From Bacteroidales bacterium (lineage in GTDB: Bacteria > Bacteroidota > Bacteroidia > Bacteroidales > JAADJA01): 44,582 nt of DNA. The position numbers and the translations under genes were made by a program. The notes under the pieces were generated by a model. That model saw nothing but the letters and a program-made list of their open reading frames with translations. It searched no databases and was not told where the DNA came from. The stretch's first letter is position 1. Each line of letters opens with the position of its first letter. Positions 32,201 through 39,638 of the stretch are shown here, piece by piece. The stretch lies in contig JAGQVF010000026.1 in assembly GCA_020438135.1 (NCBI GenBank), positions 1 through 44,582 of the forward strand, given 5' to 3'.

Positions 32201-34093
32201 GTGAAGTTTTCTACAAGTAAAGAAACCTGGCTCCTTTTGTTTATAATCCTTGCCGGATCTGTTCTGCGCTTTTATCATTTCAGAGAGTTACCACTTACAT
32301 TTGATGAATTCAGTGCTTTATCGCGCACTGTTTATGATAATTTTAACGATCTGATCAGGCTGGGTGTGGTTGAATCCGATACCCATCCGGCAGGTGTACA
32401 GGTGTTTATGTACTATTGGGTAATGGTTTTCGGAGATGGATCGATGATCATTAAACTTCCGTTTATGCTGGCAGGGCTTGCATCCATATATTTTGCATTC
32501 CTGATTTCACGTAAATGGTTCAACGGCACTGTGGGGATTATTGTAGCCATGTTTATGGCATTTTTGCAGTACCCGATTTACCTCACACAAATGGCCAGGC
32601 CCTATGCTTCTGGATTGTTTTTGTCCGTTCTCCTTGTTTGGTTTTGGTCAAATGCATTTGTAAGAACAAACAGCATCAGACCCGCCTATGTGGTTGGTTT
32701 TGTAGTTAGTGCAGCATTATGTGCCTACAACCATTATTTCACACTGTTTTTTGCAGGGGTTGTTTCAGCTTCAGGATTGTTTGTTGTAAAGAGGAAAATG
32801 ATGCTACCTTACCTGCTCAGCCTGGGTGCTGCGGTATTGTTGTTCGTTCCACATCTCAGGATCTTTTTTATTCAATTGGGAAAAGGCGGTATTGAGTCAT
32901 GGCTTGCCAAACCTGGTCCGGGTTTTTTTATTGAATACATCAGGTTTATTCTTCATTTTAATCCTGTTATGTACATTGTTACTGCCATTTTGTTTGCAAC
33001 CGGGCTAATGGTTCGAACCCCTGAAGTCAAAAAGGGAAATATTTACAGGATGTTGATTTTGGCTTGGATCATCGTAACCTATGGCGTTGCCTATTTTTAT
33101 TCGGTATATGTGAATGCAGTACTGCAATATTCGGTATTGCTGTTTACTTTTCCTTTTCTTATCATGCTGCTGTTTTCTTATATACGCAATATCCGGTTCC
33201 CTTTCAAGTTGTCGGCGGTTGTTGTATTTGGTGTTGTTTCTGTGCTAACACTTATTTACGGCAGGGAACATTATTCGATTTTCTATAATTCCGGTCAACG
33301 CGAAATTTTAAAAATCGCCGACGAAAAGTACCATAACTTTGGAAGCGATAGTTTGACAATATTGATCGATATGCCTCCAAATATAAATCAATATTATTTT
33401 GATAAGCTTTCGATAGATCCGGATCAATTTCAACATATTGATGAACTAGGTGGCTATAAAGGCCTTGTAAATTACCTTCAAAATCACCCAACCGAATACC
33501 TGCTTTTGGGATGGTACGACCAAAAACAAATTGGTTATTTCAGCCTGATTAAACAGTATTATCCATTTGTGCTGGAGAAGAAAAGCTGGTTTTTATGTGA
33601 TTATTTCCTGTTGTCGAAACATCAACCTATTGGTGCTGATTATCAACCCGCAGAAAGAACAATTTATGAATTTGAAAAGAGTTTCACCAAAGACGGCGGT
33701 TTCACAAAATTTTCAGAAACGGATGATTACATTTCACTTTTTTCAGGGCAATACAGCGAAATTGTAAAAAACCAAACCAACAATCTTTATTTTTCTCTCG
33801 GAGTTTCGCTACCTGACCTGTCGAAAGATGTGCTTGTGGTAACAGAGTTCAGACAGGGTGAAACAATCGTTAACTGGCGTGCATCATCTTTTCTTGATTT
33901 TGTTGATGTAGCGGGCGAATCAACCATTATGCATGAAGGTGTAAAATTGATCGACCTCAAAACTGACCCCGATAATACCCTCGTAAAGATTTACATATGG
34001 AATAAAAATAAGGTTCCTTTTACACTCTATTCCTTCCATATGGAAATTCTCGAAGGCAATCCCAAAATATACGGTTTATATTACCCGTTTTAA
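32201..34093 (+). CDS. GT39/ArnT-like membrane glycosyltransferase
   Basis: This 630-residue integral inner-membrane protein belongs to the GT39/GT83 type (protein O-mannosyltransferase or lipid A aminoarabinose transferase-like), which uses polyprenyl-phosphate sugars. It has 9-11 membrane helices in residues 10-370. The first periplasmic loop carries the acidic LTFDEFSALSRTVYD (about 30-45), the family's catalytic Asp-Glu site. A second signature, RPYASGLFL, follows after helix 4. Residues 380-630 are a soluble beta-rich periplasmic domain. The start is GTG (32201), since no ATG fits; it sits 11 bases after the E1 stop. The substrate is unknown. It may serve glycosylation of exported proteins or of envelope lipids. 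Confidence 0.85.
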   Translation: MKFSTSKETWLLLFIILAGSVLRFYHFRELPLTFDEFSALSRTVYDNFNDLIRLGVVESDTHPAGVQVFMYYWVMVFGDGSMIIKLPFMLAGLASIYFAFLISRKWFNGTVGIIVAMFMAFLQYPIYLTQMARPYASGLFLSVLLVWFWSNAFVRTNSIRPAYVVGFVVSAALCAYNHYFTLFFAGVVSASGLFVVKRKMMLPYLLSLGAAVLLFVPHLRIFFIQLGKGGIESWLAKPGPGFFIEYIRFILHFNPVMYIVTAILFATGLMVRTPEVKKGNIYRMLILAWIIVTYGVAYFYSVYVNAVLQYSVLLFTFPFLIMLLFSYIRNIRFPFKLSAVVVFGVVSVLTLIYGREHYSIFYNSGQREILKIADEKYHNFGSDSLTILIDMPPNINQYYFDKLSIDPDQFQHIDELGGYKGLVNYLQNHPTEYLLLGWYDQKQIGYFSLIKQYYPFVLEKKSWFLCDYFLLSKHQPIGADYQPAERTIYEFEKSFTKDGGFTKFSETDDYISLFSGQYSEIVKNQTNNLYFSLGVSLPDLSKDVLVVTEFRQGETIVNWRASSFLDFVDVAGESTIMHEGVKLIDLKTDPDNTLVKIYIWNKNKVPFTLYSFHMEILEGNPKIYGLYYPF

Positions 34094-34166
34094 ACACCAA
34101 ATTATTTTTATCAGCAAACTTTTTTTGTGATATTTGTATTGATTAAAATGACAAAACGGTGAACAT

Positions 34167-34736
34167 ATGCATACGATTGAACCGCACTATAACTGGCGTA
34201 ATTTATACATAGCCTCAGAAGACCGACGTTCGCCTTTTTTTGGGAGGGAATACAGTGAGTTTGAGTTTTCAAATGCCATTTACGACCACTTTATACATCC
34301 GCAGTGGGATACCATCGGATCAGCCACATTATACATTAAGATATTGTATGTAAGTTATGAATCGGGATATGCCATCATCGAATTGATCGGCGAATGGAAT
34401 GATTGCCTGTACAATGATATTATGTTTCTGAAAAGAGATATTATCGATGAACTAATCGGAAATGGTATAAACCAGTTTATTCTGATAGGTGAAAACGTGT
34501 TGAATTTTCATTCGGGTGATAACGATTATTACGAAGAATGGTTTGATGATATTGACGATGGTTGGATAGCGATGGTAAATTTCAGGGATCATGTAATTCA
34601 GGAAATACAAAGCAGTAGCATCGATTATTTTGTTGCCATGGGAGGATCCCTAAATGAAATTTTGTGGAGAAATCAAATGCCACAATACCTGTACGAAAAA
34701 GTTAACAATCTTATAATGAAAAGATTACCTGCGTAA
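34167..34736 (+). CDS. Conserved acidic protein, unknown function
   Basis: This 189-residue soluble protein has no signal peptide or membrane helix. It is strongly acidic and aromatic, with FHSGDNDYYEEWFDDIDDGW near residue 111-130 and RSPFFGREYSEFEFSN near the start. Predicted alternating strands and helices suggest a compact alpha/beta domain. I do not recognise the family, although proteins of this shape occur next to acylphosphatase genes in other Bacteroidota as far as I recall. Its stop is about 60 bases before the acylphosphatase ATG, so the two may be co-transcribed. A TATTTG-containing sequence upstream (34131-34138) is a near miss to the -7 consensus. Confidence 0.8.
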   Translation: MHTIEPHYNWRNLYIASEDRRSPFFGREYSEFEFSNAIYDHFIHPQWDTIGSATLYIKILYVSYESGYAIIELIGEWNDCLYNDIMFLKRDIIDELIGNGINQFILIGENVLNFHSGDNDYYEEWFDDIDDGWIAMVNFRDHVIQEIQSSSIDYFVAMGGSLNEILWRNQMPQYLYEKVNNLIMKRLPA

Positions 34737-34795
34737 GTTGTGATTCTGCCTTATTTTCCTTTATTTTGTACCCATTCAGGTTAGTTGTCATTTCA

Positions 34796-35068
34796 ATGAA
34801 AAAGCATATCAATTTAACAGTCCATGGGAAAGTGCATGGAGTCGGATTCCGGTTTTCATGCATGGAAGCAGCCTATAAATACAAGGTAAAAGGGTTTGTG
34901 AAAAACAATTCAGATGGAACGGTTTATATTGAAGCTGAAGGCCAGGAGGATTATCTTGAGGATTTCAGAAAATGGTGCTATAAGGGTCCCGTTTGGGCCA
35001 GGGTGCACAAAGTAGAAGAATCCGAAGGAGCATGCAAAGATTATGAATCGTTTGAAATTGTTCGTTAA
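34796..35068 (+). CDS. acyP: Acylphosphatase
   Basis: This 90-residue enzyme hydrolyses acyl phosphates such as acetyl- or carbamoyl-phosphate. The catalytic Arg lies in HGVGFRF (phosphate-binding loop, about residues 14-20) and the catalytic Asn in GFVKNNSDGTV (about 36-46). The frame extends upstream to a TTG at 34766, but the ATG at 34796 gives MKKHINLTVHGKVHGVGFRF, the canonical family N-terminus and usual length. Its stop codon overlaps that of mnmD on the other strand. Confidence 0.95.
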   Translation: MKKHINLTVHGKVHGVGFRFSCMEAAYKYKVKGFVKNNSDGTVYIEAEGQEDYLEDFRKWCYKGPVWARVHKVEESEGACKDYESFEIVR

Positions 35069-35757
35069 TCATTGCTTGTCGAGGGTTTTACGGCTTTTAT
35101 TATTTCCCTTTTGCCCCTCGGGCCCGGCAGTTTATAAATATTAAAACCGGCATTCAGCAGGTTTCGTTTAACCATTCCCCGGGATGAATAGGTTACCAAA
35201 ATGCCGTTTGGTTTTGTCGCCTTGTATATGTTTTGAAATATCTTCTGACTCCAAACACCCGGTTGCACATCCGGTGAAAATGCATCAAAGTAAACCAAAT
35301 CAAATTGCTTATCATTCAGTTTATGCTCCTCAACCGGCGAATCAACTTTAATCAAGGTGAAATTACCGGAAATGGCTGTTTGTTTATTAAACGGCGCAGC
35401 ATGCAAAGCCATAAAAATTTCCTGAATTCCGGTTTCGGTGAATTGATGCGAATAGTTAAGTTTTGAGTAAATAGTTTCCGGAAGCGGAAATGGTTCGAGT
35501 GCATAATAGCATATTCCTGTAGAATTATTGATAGCGTATAGGCACGAAAGTAAAGCATTCAGGCCGGTACCAAACCCAACCTCAAGAATGCAAATAGTTT
35601 GTTGAGTGGAAGTTATCTGTTTTAATCCCGTGTTGATGAATATATGTTCTGATTCTGATAAGGCACCAAACTTTGAATGATAAATATCCCCGATTTCGGG
35701 ATTATATATTGTATGAGATCCATCTTCAGTAAGCAATATGGTTCGGTTATCATGCAT
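35065..35757 (-). CDS. mnmD: tRNA 5-aminomethyl-2-thiouridine methyltransferase MnmD (MnmC N-domain)
   Basis: This 230-residue SAM-dependent methyltransferase has the DUF752 fold of the MnmC N-terminal half, which methylates nm5s2U34 in tRNA. The SAM loop is ILEVGFGTGLNALL (about 57-70), and the catalytic/substrate block LVYFDAFSPDVQPGVWS lies at about residues 158-174. It ends in GPRGKREIIKA. The FAD oxidase half of the fused MnmC is absent, as is normal in many non-proteobacteria. It is convergent with acyP, with overlapping stop codons (35065-35068). Confidence 0.9.
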   Translation of the reverse strand: MHDNRTILLTEDGSHTIYNPEIGDIYHSKFGALSESEHIFINTGLKQITSTQQTICILEVGFGTGLNALLSCLYAINNSTGICYYALEPFPLPETIYSKLNYSHQFTETGIQEIFMALHAAPFNKQTAISGNFTLIKVDSPVEEHKLNDKQFDLVYFDAFSPDVQPGVWSQKIFQNIYKATKPNGILVTYSSRGMVKRNLLNAGFNIYKLPGPRGKREIIKAVKPSTSND

Positions 35758-36090
35758 CTGTTTCTCCGATTTCGTAAACGTTTTAGCGATCCAATCCGGA
35801 TTTGTCTGACAGTATGTAATATGGATATAATTACTTTTATTATAAGCCTTTACAAGATTTGATTATCACTTCACATCGATCTATCCTAAAATAATTTCCG
35901 GACCTTTTACAAAACAAAATTACGATTCCGACGAAAAAAATCAGGGTATACACAGTTTTTATATGATGATAAATTGCTTAAGTGTGATGTAAATAACAAT
36001 GAATCAATGCGATCCTTCATTTGGCATAAACCTTGAATAGACACCAGCGCAAATCAAGGTAAGTTAATTTTAAATCTAAAATTTAAATTC
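35758..36090. other. 333-base non-coding gap between mnmD and the 60-residue protein gene
   Basis: This divergent gap must carry both promoters. For mnmD a CAAAATTA (35915-35922), TAATTTTG on the minus strand, matches TAnnTTTG but would leave a leader of about 150 bases. For the small gene only a near match, TTCATTTG (36016-36023), is visible. The 30 bases before the ATG at 36091 are AT-rich and partly palindromic. No RNA gene or longer frame is seen. Confidence 0.45.
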
Positions 36091-36273
36091 ATGACAAAAA
36101 AGGAAAAAGTCGGTTTAGATCTAATTTATAGTCATGCAGGCAAACGTAGGGTGTATGAAACGTATCTAAAAACCAATCCTGAAATGGCCAAAAAATACCT
36201 GGAGTTTATTTCCAAAAATACGGCTGCTCAGTATATTAAATGGGATGGTGTTAAAAATAAATTTAAGGCCTAA
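36091..36273 (+). CDS. Small basic protein of 60 residues, unknown function
   Basis: The product is Lys- and Tyr-rich (MTKKEKVGLDLIYSHAGKRR, then YETYLKTNPEMAKKYLEF) and predicted helical, with no signal peptide. Family is not recognised. Support for coding is moderate: an isolated ATG after a long non-coding gap with AT-rich leader, good codon texture, and no competing frame. It is convergent with the lipoprotein gene after 20 bases. Confidence 0.6.
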   Translation: MTKKEKVGLDLIYSHAGKRRVYETYLKTNPEMAKKYLEFISKNTAAQYIKWDGVKNKFKA

Positions 36274-36293
36274 AGCTGCTCATCTCCCTAATG

Positions 36294-37586
36294 CTACTTG
36301 TAAAACTGTAAGTGTAAACTAAGTATGGAATCAGAAAACAAATATGTTTTCTGATTTTCCATTTCAGGCCAGCTGTAAAGGAGCACTTTGTTGTCAGACC
36401 AAAGGTAAAGTTTACCTGATTCTTTATCAAAAAGAATATCCCGAATGGATATGTCTGCAAGGATATCCGTAAGGCTGTTTTGAATGATATTGTATTGCAA
36501 CAATCCCTGCATGGTCCCTAACAACAGGCTATTCCCATCAATTTTTTCAGAAGCAGTTATTTTTTCAGTCAGTGAAGTTTTCTGGTATAAGTAATTGGTC
36601 TCTAACCTGTAATGATAAATGGAACCCAACTGATTATTACAGATGATCAATACATTATCGTTCCCGTAAGGATGAAAATTAATAACATCAAAGGTTGTCA
36701 GTATCCGTTGCTTTTCTATACCGGTGTTCCGGTAATAAACAGCCACGGAAGGCGTACCGGCATTCTTCTTTTGCATGTCTACCAGCAAATAATCATCAAA
36801 ACTTATAATCTCTTCGGGTGATTCATTGTTTTCGATGAATGTTGTAAAACCGATATTCCCATTTGATGAAACACTTTGAATATAGTAGGAACGGTAGGTA
36901 AGATACAAATCGTTTTCATAATACAGGCAGTTCTCATTGTGGTATGGTTCCCAGGAATAGTCTTCGAATTGCCAGGTTTTATTATAGTTATCAAGATTAT
37001 ATGCCTTCAGGTTAAATTGTTGATTCCCCGCAATAAAAAGTTTATTTCCATCTGGATCCAAAGCACTGGCCGAAAAATCCCCTGCCACAGAAAACACCAC
37101 CGGCATCAGTCCAAAATCGTCTTCAATTTGCACGTCCATCGAATATTGATCTTTTTCCGTTATCACAATCAGTCTTTTCTCTTTATCTGAAATTCCTGAA
37201 AAAATAACCTGACGGTATTCAGTTGAATATTTCGTTTCGTCTTCGGCTCGAACAACAATATAATAAATGCCGGGTTCAAGGTTATTTTCTCCCGTTTGAA
37301 AAAATGAATTGTACTGCCATGATCGTGTTTCAGGGAAAAAGAATAACGATGTTGCTGCCGGTATCTGGTCCACATTGTTCAAGCCTATCTTAACTGATTT
37401 GATTGATTCATCGTCTGTTACAGAAACGTCGATAAATAAACTGTCGGTATTTGAAAAGGAGGTGCCTGTCTTGGGCGATATCATAGAAATTACCGGAGCT
37501 GTACCTTCGGGTTCCTTTTCGCAACGGGTGAAAATCAACAAGATAAAGCCAGGAATCAGGAGAAAAAATTGTAATTTGTGAGACAT
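36294..37586 (-). CDS. Lipoprotein with Ig-like domain and propeller-like region
   Basis: This 430-residue protein has an N-terminal hydrophobic stretch ending in a lipid Cys at residue 22 (LLIFTRC) followed by Glu-Lys-Glu. Residues about 30-125 resemble a Bacteroidota Ig-like domain (APVISMISPKTGTSF, VTDDESIKSVKIGL, PGIYYIVVRAEDETKYS). Residues about 135-430 are repeated strand-turn segments with SYYIQSVSSNGN, LFIAGNQQFNLKAYN and LYLWSDNKVLLYSWP. These look like a six- or seven-bladed propeller without Asp boxes. It is probably a surface or periplasmic lipoprotein. The ligand is unknown. It is divergent from the exonuclease gene. Confidence 0.8.
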   Translation of the reverse strand: MSHKLQFFLLIPGFILLIFTRCEKEPEGTAPVISMISPKTGTSFSNTDSLFIDVSVTDDESIKSVKIGLNNVDQIPAATSLFFFPETRSWQYNSFFQTGENNLEPGIYYIVVRAEDETKYSTEYRQVIFSGISDKEKRLIVITEKDQYSMDVQIEDDFGLMPVVFSVAGDFSASALDPDGNKLFIAGNQQFNLKAYNLDNYNKTWQFEDYSWEPYHNENCLYYENDLYLTYRSYYIQSVSSNGNIGFTTFIENNESPEEIISFDDYLLVDMQKKNAGTPSVAVYYRNTGIEKQRILTTFDVINFHPYGNDNVLIICNNQLGSIYHYRLETNYLYQKTSLTEKITASEKIDGNSLLLGTMQGLLQYNIIQNSLTDILADISIRDILFDKESGKLYLWSDNKVLLYSWPEMENQKTYLFSDSILSLHLQFYK

Positions 37587-37711
37587 TATAACACTTGTGT
37601 TGAGCAGTTCTAATCTGGTATTTTCAGCCGGATAAATTTACAACATATTCAAAAGTCGTATCTTTATCGACTTATAATGTGCCATTAAAATAAATCGAAA
37701 AAATACCGAAA

Positions 37712-38419
37712 ATGTTGTATACCCTCAATTTTGAAAAGATACTTTTTCTTGATATTGAAACAGTTCCAATGGTAGAACATTACGATCTGCTACCTGAAAG
37801 ATTCAGATTGTTATGGGATAAAAAATGTGAATTTCTTCGCAAGGACGAAGATGAAACACCCGATGTGCTTTTTAAAAGAGCAGGCATTTATGCCGAATTC
37901 GGAAAGATCATATGTATTTCCACCGGTTTTTTTGCAAAAGATCAGTTTCGGATCAAATCCTTTTATGGTGAAGATGAACTTGATTTATTGAAAGGATTTG
38001 CCGGACTCCTGGAAGGGTATTTTTGTAAACCGGGCTATATGCTATGCGCTCATAACGGTAAAGAATTCGACTATCCTTACATTGCCAGGCGCATGTTGAT
38101 TAACGGTTTGAATTTACCATCTGTGATCAATATGGCTGGCAAAAAGCCCTGGGAAGTGCCCCATCTCGATACCCTTGAGCTATGGAAATTTGGCGATTAT
38201 AAAAGTTATACTTCCCTCGATTTGTTAACCGCTGTTTTCGGTATTCCTACTCCTAAAGGGGATATTGATGGAAGTATGGTGGGCGAAGTGTTTTATAAAG
38301 AAAAAGATCTGGCCCGAATCGTGAAATATTGCGAAAGAGATACCCTCGCAGTTGCCCAGTTGTTGTGCAGCTATACAGGTAAGCCGCTGATAAAAGACGA
38401 ACTGGTTACGATCGTATAA
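37712..38419 (+). CDS. DEDDy 3'-5' exonuclease, related to PolB exonuclease domain
   Basis: This 235-residue soluble protein has the three exonuclease motifs: Exo I FLDIETVP (Asp14, Glu16), Exo II CAHNGKEFDYPYI (catalytic Asp within), and Exo III YCERDTLAVAQL, the Tyr-x3-Asp form typical of the DEDDy class. It matches the predicted PolB-like exonuclease family, which stands alone from a polymerase domain. It presumably trims DNA or RNA 3' ends in repair. Its stop is 10 bases before the metallophosphoesterase ATG, making it the first gene of a four-gene plus-strand run to 41294. A TATCTTTA at 37659 is a near match to the -7 box. Confidence 0.88.
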   Translation: MLYTLNFEKILFLDIETVPMVEHYDLLPERFRLLWDKKCEFLRKDEDETPDVLFKRAGIYAEFGKIICISTGFFAKDQFRIKSFYGEDELDLLKGFAGLLEGYFCKPGYMLCAHNGKEFDYPYIARRMLINGLNLPSVINMAGKKPWEVPHLDTLELWKFGDYKSYTSLDLLTAVFGIPTPKGDIDGSMVGEVFYKEKDLARIVKYCERDTLAVAQLLCSYTGKPLIKDELVTIV

Positions 38420-38429
38420 TTCAATAGGT

Positions 38430-39212
38430 ATGCGAATAGGAATTATCAGTGATATACACGAAGATGTAATCAGGTTGCAGGAAGCTTTGATGATGATCGA
38501 CGAAAGGAAATGCGATGAAGTATATTGTCTGGGGGATATCATCGGCTTTAATTACCCTAATTTTGGGTTCTTTGATTCACGCAATGCTTCAGAATGTATC
38601 CGCCTGGTGAGCGAAAACTGTAAATATGTGGTTGCCGGAAATCATGATTTTTATAGCATTAGAAGATTGCCTCAGCACGATGCTGGTTTTCGTTACCCTT
38701 CAAACTGGTATGAACTTGATTATCGTGAGAAGAAAAAACTGGCCGGCGATCAGGTTTGGGTGATGGAAGAAGTAGAGTTCGATCCTCTGATAAGTTCATC
38801 TGAAAAGAATTATTTGGCAAATCTCCCTGAATATCTTTCCGTTGAGGTCGGTACATCTGCTGTTTTAATATCGCATTACCTGTATCCCGATCTACCCGGA
38901 TTGCATGCACAGTTTTACCATAACTTCGGACCGGTTGAAGACCATTTGGAGTTTATCCGCTCCAGGTCCTGTTCTATCGGATTTTCTGGACATAAACACA
39001 TCGAAGGTGCCATGTTGTTCATCGGGGGTAAAAGCAGGCATATTCCTTTCGGAGTAGTGCAATTGCAGGAACAGTTGCAATGGATTGTTGGACCCTGTAT
39101 TGCAAATGGCAAAAAGCAAAATGGATGTATGGTTTATGATACAGTCAATAATATTTTGGAGATCATTCCCCTTGGTACACCGCCCCGAATGATGCAAACC
39201 GTTTACGTTTAA
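38430..39212 (+). CDS. Calcineurin-like metallophosphoesterase
   Basis: This is a 260-residue cytoplasmic phosphoesterase. The metal-binding motifs are present in order: SDIHED (Asp8, His10), LGDIIG, AGNHDFY, ISHYLYP and GHKHIEG. The spacing fits the small YfcE/ApaH-like group of metallophosphatases. The substrate cannot be told; protein phosphatase or nucleotide phosphatase activity is possible. It begins 10 bases after the exonuclease stop and is followed 10 bases later by the Kazal lipoprotein. Confidence 0.9.
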   Translation: MRIGIISDIHEDVIRLQEALMMIDERKCDEVYCLGDIIGFNYPNFGFFDSRNASECIRLVSENCKYVVAGNHDFYSIRRLPQHDAGFRYPSNWYELDYREKKKLAGDQVWVMEEVEFDPLISSSEKNYLANLPEYLSVEVGTSAVLISHYLYPDLPGLHAQFYHNFGPVEDHLEFIRSRSCSIGFSGHKHIEGAMLFIGGKSRHIPFGVVQLQEQLQWIVGPCIANGKKQNGCMVYDTVNNILEIIPLGTPPRMMQTVYV

Positions 39213-39222
39213 GGCCATAACA

Positions 39223-39636
39223 ATGAAATCAACCCTATCATTGATGCTGTTTGTTTTGTTATCATTCATTTCAGGATGTTATATCGACAAGGAGTGTTTA
39301 TGCACAGATATTTACGATCCGGTTTGTGGTGCCAATAATAAATCGTATGGCAACCCCTGTGAAGCCGAATGCGACAACGTTAAGTATATAAAAGGTGAAT
39401 GCCCTGTTAGCGGTATTGGTCAAGTGGTTTTCAGTGGTGATTCAACATGTGGTTTTTTGATTAATATTCTCGGCCAATCTTATAAACCCGACACCATTTT
39501 ACCGCAATTCAGGATTGAGGGACTCAATGTATCACTTTACTACCGCAGGTTAATGGATTTCGAAAGTTGTTTTTACCCTGTCGAAGAATTCCAGGTAATT
39601 CATATCCTTGAAATGGAAAAATTCATCAACAATTAG
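39223..39636 (+). CDS. Lipoprotein with Kazal-type protease-inhibitor domain
   Basis: This 137-residue protein has a signal peptide and lipobox LSFISGC, with lipid Cys at residue 19. Residues 25-60 form a Kazal domain with all six Cys (25, 27, 35, 46, 50, 60) and the core YDPVCGANNKSYGNPCEAEC. By alignment with ovomucoid the P1 position (second residue after the second Cys) is Asp29, which is unusual for trypsin- or elastase-type inhibition. A C-terminal region (65-137) is beta-rich with two further Cys and no recognised fold. It is probably surface-exposed. It starts 10 bases after the phosphoesterase stop and ends 2 bases before the GT39 gene. Confidence 0.88.
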   Translation: MKSTLSLMLFVLLSFISGCYIDKECLCTDIYDPVCGANNKSYGNPCEAECDNVKYIKGECPVSGIGQVVFSGDSTCGFLINILGQSYKPDTILPQFRIEGLNVSLYYRRLMDFESCFYPVEEFQVIHILEMEKFINN

Positions 39637-39638
39637 TT

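Noticed and set aside
34766-34795. TTG start for acylphosphatase
   Set aside because: The ATG at 34796 gives the canonical length and N-terminus.
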